A DNA stretch of 64,000 nt, from contig NZ_CP133133.1 in the NCBI RefSeq assembly GCF_030908625.1, positions 2,604,001 through 2,668,000 of the forward strand, written 5' to 3'. Shown here one piece after another: positions 59,617 through 64,000 of the stretch. Both the position numbers and the translations under genes were made by a program. The notes below the pieces were generated by a model, which was not told the DNA's origin, made no database searches, and was given only the letters and a program-made list of their open reading frames with translations. The number at the start of each line of letters is the position of its first letter. The stretch's first letter is position 1. Source of the DNA: Paludicola sp. MB14-C6 (GTDB taxonomy: Bacteria > Bacillota > Clostridia > Oscillospirales > Ruminococcaceae).

Positions 59617-60858
59617 ATGATATTATCTCAAAATGACATATCAATATTACAAGAACTAGCGAAAGAGTATATGCAATATGCTACTTTACCGCTGCAACAA
59701 AAGAAAAAAGAGCTATGGCTTGCACTCAATCGTTTTGAAATGCAAAGACCAATGATTGTAATTGATCAAATTCCGTGGCATGAAATGGATGTAGATGGTT
59801 TCTTGAAAAATCAAGTGAATCATCCATATTGGGCTATGGTAGAAACTGCACTTCGTCAATCTATATATAAATGGAAGTATATGCCTGCGGATATGGTGTT
59901 GCCACCATATATTATGTTGCCTCGATTGATTCAAAATAGTGGTTATGGTATAATGGTAGAAGAAGAGCGACTGGCAAGTGATACTGCTAATGATGTAGTT
60001 GGGCATAAATTTTATAATCAGTTTGAGGAAATGGAAGACGTTGAAAAAATCGTAACACCAACGATTTCTGTGAATCGTAAAGGCGAACAAGAAATTATCG
60101 AGATAGCAGAAACTATTTTCAAAGGAATTGCGCCATTTAAGATGCAAGGTCATACTGTACATTTAGGTCTTTGGGACGCAATTACCCAATGGATGGGTGT
60201 TGAAAACTGCTATATAGAGCTTATGGATCGACCTGAGTTAATGCATGCCATTATGGATAAGCTGACGAACTCAACAATTGGTATGATAGAGCAAATGAAT
60301 AAAGAAGGTGTATTTGATGCATATAGTAATGTTTGTCATTGTTCTTATACCTTTACGGATGATTTACCATCATCCTCTTGCAATTTGGATAATCCAACTT
60401 CAAAAGATGTTTGGGCGTTTGGATTGGCACAGCTATTTTCTTCGGTTTCTCCTGCAATTACGGACGAATTTGAAGTTCCATATATGCAAAAGCTATTCCC
60501 ATATTTCGGCGCAATTTATTATGGCTGTTGCGATCGTTTAGATGATCGTTTAGATATTATTACGAAAATGCCGAATATTCGTAAAATCTCTTGCAGTCCT
60601 TGGAGTAACCGTGAAGAGTTTGCAAGAAAGCTGCAAAAAAACTATATCATGTCGAATAAACCAAATCCGGCTTTATTGGCAACGGACTCAATGAGCGAAC
60701 AAGAAATTCGAGCAGATATTAGAAGAACTATGAAAGCTGCAAAGGATAATAACGTAAATCTAGAGTTGATTATCAAAGATATCAGCACAGTACGTTACGA
60801 GCCACAAAGACTATGGAAATGGTCACAAATTGCTTTAGAAGAAGCAGAAAACTATTAA
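59617..60858 (+). CDS. URO-D-fold protein with YGCC motif, paralogue 2
   Basis: The 413-residue protein is a paralogue of the product at 57364-58611. Both have RPxxVIxxIPWHEMDxDG near residue 50 and the YYGCCD/E motif near residue 301, followed by IRKISCSPWSNREEFARKL (SPW conserved in both). The normal zinc His is absent and two consecutive Cys appear. It is 13 nt ahead of a canonical URO-D methyltransferase gene, so they are probably co-transcribed and may act together on a methylated compound. Confidence 0.75.
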   Translation: MILSQNDISILQELAKEYMQYATLPLQQKKKELWLALNRFEMQRPMIVIDQIPWHEMDVDGFLKNQVNHPYWAMVETALRQSIYKWKYMPADMVLPPYIMLPRLIQNSGYGIMVEEERLASDTANDVVGHKFYNQFEEMEDVEKIVTPTISVNRKGEQEIIEIAETIFKGIAPFKMQGHTVHLGLWDAITQWMGVENCYIELMDRPELMHAIMDKLTNSTIGMIEQMNKEGVFDAYSNVCHCSYTFTDDLPSSSCNLDNPTSKDVWAFGLAQLFSSVSPAITDEFEVPYMQKLFPYFGAIYYGCCDRLDDRLDIITKMPNIRKISCSPWSNREEFARKLQKNYIMSNKPNPALLATDSMSEQEIRADIRRTMKAAKDNNVNLELIIKDISTVRYEPQRLWKWSQIALEEAENY

Positions 60859-60871
60859 GGAGGATGACAGC

Positions 60872-61885
60872 ATGACTTCAAGAGAAAAAATCAATTTAAT
60901 ATTTAATCACAAAGGCGATGGCTTAGGTGCTATGTGGACAGGACACCCAAATGATAACACAATCCCAATTTATGCAAAGGAATGGGGAATAGAAGAGACC
61001 AGAGAAGCAATTTTTGAGCATTTAGAAGATGATTGCAGATGGATTACGGCTGATAGAGGATATCATCATCCCGACGGTGTTCCACTGTTCGACACTTCTT
61101 ATGGTATCAAACAAAGAGCAACATTAAGTGCAGAAGGCTGTTTTGCTAATGCTGAAACAGTTGCAGATATCGAAAACTATCCTTGGCCAAAGGCTGAGTA
61201 TTGTGATTTTACAAAGGTATATGAAGAGATAGACAAATATCAAGATAAAATGGTGTTTACAGGTTTATGGAGCCCATTTTTCCATATCGTCGCTGATTTC
61301 TTTGGCATGGAGAACTATTTTATCAAAATGTACGAAAATCCTGAAATTGTAGAAGCAGTAACAGAGCGTATTGTGGACTTTTATGTGGAAGCAAACGAGA
61401 AATTCTTTGCAGGATTAGGCGATAGAGCTGATGTCATGTTCTTTGGCAATGACTTTGGAACGCAATTGGATTTGTTTATTTCACCGGATAATTTCCGCAA
61501 ATTTGTAATGCCATCCTTCAAACGCTTAATTGCAGTAGGTAAGAAATATAATAAAAAAGTAATGCTTCACTCTTGTGGCTCTATATATCGTATTATTCCT
61601 GATTTAATTGAGGCGGGTGTAGACGTACTTCATCCAATTCAAGCACAAGCAAAGGGTATGAGTGCAGCTGAATTGGCTCAATACAAAGACGATTTAGCTT
61701 TTGTTGGCGGTATTGATGCACAATCATTCTTTGTAAATGCAACTCCTGAGCAAATTAAAGAAGAAGTAAGGCGAGTAAAAAGTATTTTAGGTCCAAGCAT
61801 TGTTATCTCTCCAAGTCATGAAGAGATACTTCCAAATGTGCCTGCTGCTAATGTGTTGGCAATGGCGCAAGCTTCAAGAGAATAG
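60872..61885 (+). CDS. URO-D-fold methyltransferase with canonical H-x-C motif
   Basis: The 337-residue protein has REKINLIFNHKGDGLG at the start and the zinc motif VMLHSCGSIYRIIPDLIEAG near residue 230, followed by VDVLHPIQAQAKG and SPSHEEILPNVPAAN. It resembles the MtaA/CmuA-type corrinoid methyltransferases. RBS AGGAGG lies 7 nt upstream. It follows a YGCC paralogue by 13 nt on the same strand. Confidence 0.85.
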   Translation: MTSREKINLIFNHKGDGLGAMWTGHPNDNTIPIYAKEWGIEETREAIFEHLEDDCRWITADRGYHHPDGVPLFDTSYGIKQRATLSAEGCFANAETVADIENYPWPKAEYCDFTKVYEEIDKYQDKMVFTGLWSPFFHIVADFFGMENYFIKMYENPEIVEAVTERIVDFYVEANEKFFAGLGDRADVMFFGNDFGTQLDLFISPDNFRKFVMPSFKRLIAVGKKYNKKVMLHSCGSIYRIIPDLIEAGVDVLHPIQAQAKGMSAAELAQYKDDLAFVGGIDAQSFFVNATPEQIKEEVRRVKSILGPSIVISPSHEEILPNVPAANVLAMAQASRE

Positions 61886-61894
61886 TGATAATAA

Positions 61895-61932
61895 AATGCC
61901 ACTCAAGGGAATGAAATCTCTTAAGTGGCATT
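61895..61932. terminator. Bidirectional terminator between convergent URO-D genes
   Basis: AATGCCACT (61895-61903) and AGTGGCATT (61924-61932), extended by inner AAGGGA/TCTCTT, form a 16-bp stem with one mismatch. Confidence 0.8.
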
Positions 61933-61944
61933 CTTCATTTTCTG

Positions 61945-62997
61945 TTATACTTGGTTAATTTCTTTCATTTTAGTAATTCCATAATGATACGATTCTTCTA
62001 GTAATGCTTTTAAACTTGCCAATGGCGTATCAGTAGTAGCGCCGTTACCAAGTGTTAAGATAAAACGGCCATTCTTATTTGCATAAGTATCGATCATAAA
62101 GCGCACTTCTTCTCTAACTTGTTCAGCAGTTCCATATGGTATTGTTTGTTGTACATCAAAGCCAGCCCAAATGCAAATTTGAGTGCCGTATTTGTTTGCT
62201 ATATCTACTTCATTCATTGTGTATTTTTGAATCGGATGCAATACATCCAAACCAATTTCGATAAAAGTAGGAATAAATGGCTCAATATTCCCACAAGTAT
62301 GTAACCAAAAGTGCATTCCAAGAGAATGTGCTTTGTCAAAAAGCCGCTTATAATATGGCTTAAAGAATTCTTCAAATATTTCGGGAGAGAAAAATGGACC
62401 GGTTTGAGTACCAATATCGTCTGACGTGAAGATGCCATCCGCATGTAATTCAACTTTTGCACGTTCCATTGCTCTGCAATAAAATTCAGTTAATTTATCA
62501 AATAGACGATGCACTTCATCAGGATATAGATAAAAATCAGTAAGGGCATTTTCCATTCCTCTTAAAGACCATAATCGCTCAAAAAAACAGAACCACCAGT
62601 TTACAAGACGATACTTTCCATCATCTTCAGGGCATTTTGGAATTAAGTTTGGATAATCAGGATTAGGAAAGTTTTCTAAAACCTCATCTAGCTCATCCCA
62701 ATCTTCAATTGCGATAATCGAATCTAATCCAATTGCTATGGAAGATTCTTTTTGCGTTTTCTTCACCCAACGATAGTTTTCGTCGTCAATAGGTGCTTTG
62801 AATACATCGGGAAAATTTAAATTCACAACAGATGCATCGTATGGATAAACTTCCGTTAATTCTCGAGCTTCTGTTTCTTTATCGCCGAATATAATTGGAT
62901 TGCACCAAAAGTTATACATGGTAGGAATTCTGTTTCCTGCACATTTTCCTTCAATAATAGATTTCATTTCATCTTTAGTAAAGCATGGATATTTCAT
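61945..62997 (-). CDS. URO-D-fold methyltransferase, divergent from an AraC gene
   Basis: The 350-residue protein has the zinc motif FWLHTCGNIEPFIPTFIEIG near residue 228, then LDVLHPIQKYTMNEVDI. The end holds NGRFILTLGNGATTDTPLASLKALL. It is similar to the 32.9-kb and 60.9-kb proteins in motif and length. The start has GGAGAAAC upstream. A 109-nt gap separates it from the divergent AraC gene at 63107, which probably regulates it. Confidence 0.85.
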   Translation of the reverse strand: MKYPCFTKDEMKSIIEGKCAGNRIPTMYNFWCNPIIFGDKETEARELTEVYPYDASVVNLNFPDVFKAPIDDENYRWVKKTQKESSIAIGLDSIIAIEDWDELDEVLENFPNPDYPNLIPKCPEDDGKYRLVNWWFCFFERLWSLRGMENALTDFYLYPDEVHRLFDKLTEFYCRAMERAKVELHADGIFTSDDIGTQTGPFFSPEIFEEFFKPYYKRLFDKAHSLGMHFWLHTCGNIEPFIPTFIEIGLDVLHPIQKYTMNEVDIANKYGTQICIWAGFDVQQTIPYGTAEQVREEVRFMIDTYANKNGRFILTLGNGATTDTPLASLKALLEESYHYGITKMKEINQV

Positions 62998-63106
62998 ATA
63001 GTTTCTCCTATTTGCAATTGTTATTACATTCTATTATAATAAAATGTAAGTAAACATCAATACACAAATATATTTAGTGTGAACAAAATCACTTTAGGAG
63101 TATGTT

Positions 63107-63904
63107 ATGCAATCTAATCAATCAAAAACTTTTCTTCTTGAAATATTATCATGTGTTCATATTACCAAATACAATTCTCCACAAAACAAAACCTCATATG
63201 GAAGACGGATTTCACATGACTTTGAGCTAGAGCTAATTTTAGACGGATGTGGGGAAATTTATTGTAACGGAGAATGGATTGAAACGAAAAAGAATCGTTT
63301 GTTTTTGCGTTCAAAGGGAATGGAGCTTGAAGGAATCACTCCGTATTATTCGTATTTTATTGTGTTCGATTGTGATAAAAAAGATATCTTTGATGATATG
63401 CCTTTTTATATTGACATCGAAGACGAGTTTTATATAAAATCTTTGTTTGAAACAATCTATGCGCAGTATAATCGGCAATCTTATGAACGTGAGTATGTGC
63501 TAAAAGGCTCACTTTGTATGATCTTAGCTTATATTATTCGTAAAAATGAGCAAAACAAACTACAAAAGCAAAGCAATATTTATCAAGTAATGAAATATAT
63601 CAATCAAAATATAGAAAACGAATTGCTTTCTTCAAATTTAGCAAAAATAGCAGGATTATCCCAAAATTATTTTGTAAAGTGTTTTAAAGAAATTACGGGT
63701 AAAAACCCAATAGAATATATTAATGATGCCAGAGTTTTAAAAGGATGCAGTATGTTGGTTTCTACTAATTATAGTGTGGAAGAGATTGCAAGACAATGTG
63801 GTTATCCATCAGCCTCATATTTTTATCGGAAATTCAAGCAAAAAACCGGTGAAAATCCGGCATCTTATCGTAAGAAAATGCGAATATATAATACGTTTGA
63901 ATAA
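63107..63904 (+). CDS. AraC-family regulator divergent from a URO-D gene
   Basis: The 265-residue protein has an N-terminal cupin-like ligand domain (FELELILDGCGEIYCNGEWI) and a C-terminal AraC domain (NLAKIAGLSQNYFVKCFKEITGKNP, VEEIARQCGYPSASYFYRKFKQKTGENPASY). The start has AGGAGTAT. It is divergent from the URO-D gene at 61945-62997, the same pairing as at 31.9-34 kb. Confidence 0.9.
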   Translation: MQSNQSKTFLLEILSCVHITKYNSPQNKTSYGRRISHDFELELILDGCGEIYCNGEWIETKKNRLFLRSKGMELEGITPYYSYFIVFDCDKKDIFDDMPFYIDIEDEFYIKSLFETIYAQYNRQSYEREYVLKGSLCMILAYIIRKNEQNKLQKQSNIYQVMKYINQNIENELLSSNLAKIAGLSQNYFVKCFKEITGKNPIEYINDARVLKGCSMLVSTNYSVEEIARQCGYPSASYFYRKFKQKTGENPASYRKKMRIYNTFE

Positions 63905-63909
63905 AATAA

Positions 63910-63934
63910 AAACCTATTCAAAAAGAATAGGTTT
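63910..63934 (+). terminator. Terminator of the last AraC gene
   Basis: AAACCTATTC (63910-63919) pairs with 63925-63934, loop AAAAA. The dispersed element's conserved end (GCTGA, inverted) abuts it. Confidence 0.78.
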
Positions 63935-63935
63935 C

Positions 63936-64000
63936 AGCTTTAAAAAAACTTAAAACGCAAGAAAAAAATTGGATTTTAGAAGTAGTTTACTTGCGAAAAT
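63936..64000 (-). repeat. Dispersed structured element, copy 4 (inverted, runs off the edge)
   Basis: Read on the minus strand, the sequence gives ATTTTCGCAAGTAAAC, CTTGCGTTTTAAGTTT and AAAGCTGA, the 3' end of the element seen in three other intergenic sites. It stops next to a terminator stem. The rest lies beyond the window. Confidence 0.7.

Noticed and set aside
1..64000. CRISPR arrays
   Set aside because: No regularly spaced direct repeats and no cas-like genes were found on either strand.

Overview
The window is an AT-rich chromosome segment from a low-GC, endospore-forming anaerobe of the Clostridia. The evidence is an adjacent spoIVB-spo0A pair, a ferredoxin-linked 2-oxoacid oxidoreductase operon, meso-diaminopimelate dehydrogenase, and Firmicute-style operons (rpsF-ssb-rpsR, DUF177-rpmF, DUF512-der-plsY-gpsA). 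The MITE-like repeats resemble those I know from Ruminococcaceae/Oscillospiraceae-type genomes, but I cannot assign a genus. I see no rRNA, CRISPR array, phage module or plasmid functions.

Layout. 1-9.7 kb: an ECF sigma/anti-sigma pair, the VOR-type oxidoreductase operon, spo0A (phospho-acceptor Asp replaced by Glu) and spoIVB, then a PocR-AraC regulator with a B12-binding corrinoid protein. 9.9-16.5 kb: a secreted GH18-like protein, a flavin/PLP-oxidase-fold protein, nth, a RING/zinc-ribbon membrane protein, rpsF-ssb-rpsR behind a structured leader, a MITE and an IS200-type element. 16.6-22 kb: housekeeping genes (gpsA, plsY, der, DUF512, rpmF, DUF177). 22-28 kb: an IS256-family element and an operon of ParB-like, ANT(6)-like, patatin-like and DUF188 proteins. 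28-42 kb: TauE/SafE, ddh, membrane proteins, a divergent AraC/URO-D methyltransferase pair, an XRE regulator, a polysaccharide deacetylase, a phosphohexomutase, and an ABC adaptor/permease without an ATPase. 42-51 kb: a glycerate operon (cdaR-like, gntP-like, glycerate kinase), a wall-anchored GH20 hexosaminidase, and a pseudo-receiver AraC protein. 51-57 kb: acetyltransferases, CarD, three tRNAs, hslO, a TrpR-like repressor with a methyltransferase, and an LCP protein. 57-64 kb: an island of four URO-D-fold proteins and two AraC regulators.

The most distinctive biology is twofold. First, URO-D-fold (corrinoid methyltransferase-like) genes are each paired with AraC regulators. Two of them (57.4 and 59.6 kb) have replaced the family's zinc-ligand H-x-C motif with a Y-G-C-C motif. 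The only corrinoid carrier, with its own PocR sensor, lies 23-50 kb away. Together they suggest a corrinoid-dependent methyl-transfer network with unknown substrates.

Second, a previously unnamed (to me) structured intergenic element of about 403 bp occurs in two complete copies, one 5'-truncated copy, and one copy running off the right edge. It always sits beside a rho-independent terminator. In both complete copies the host locus's own terminator hairpin is duplicated on either side, with almost the same period (433 and 432 bp), although the two hairpins are unrelated in sequence. One stem shows a compensatory base change between copies. This looks like a mobile structured RNA/DNA element that targets terminators.
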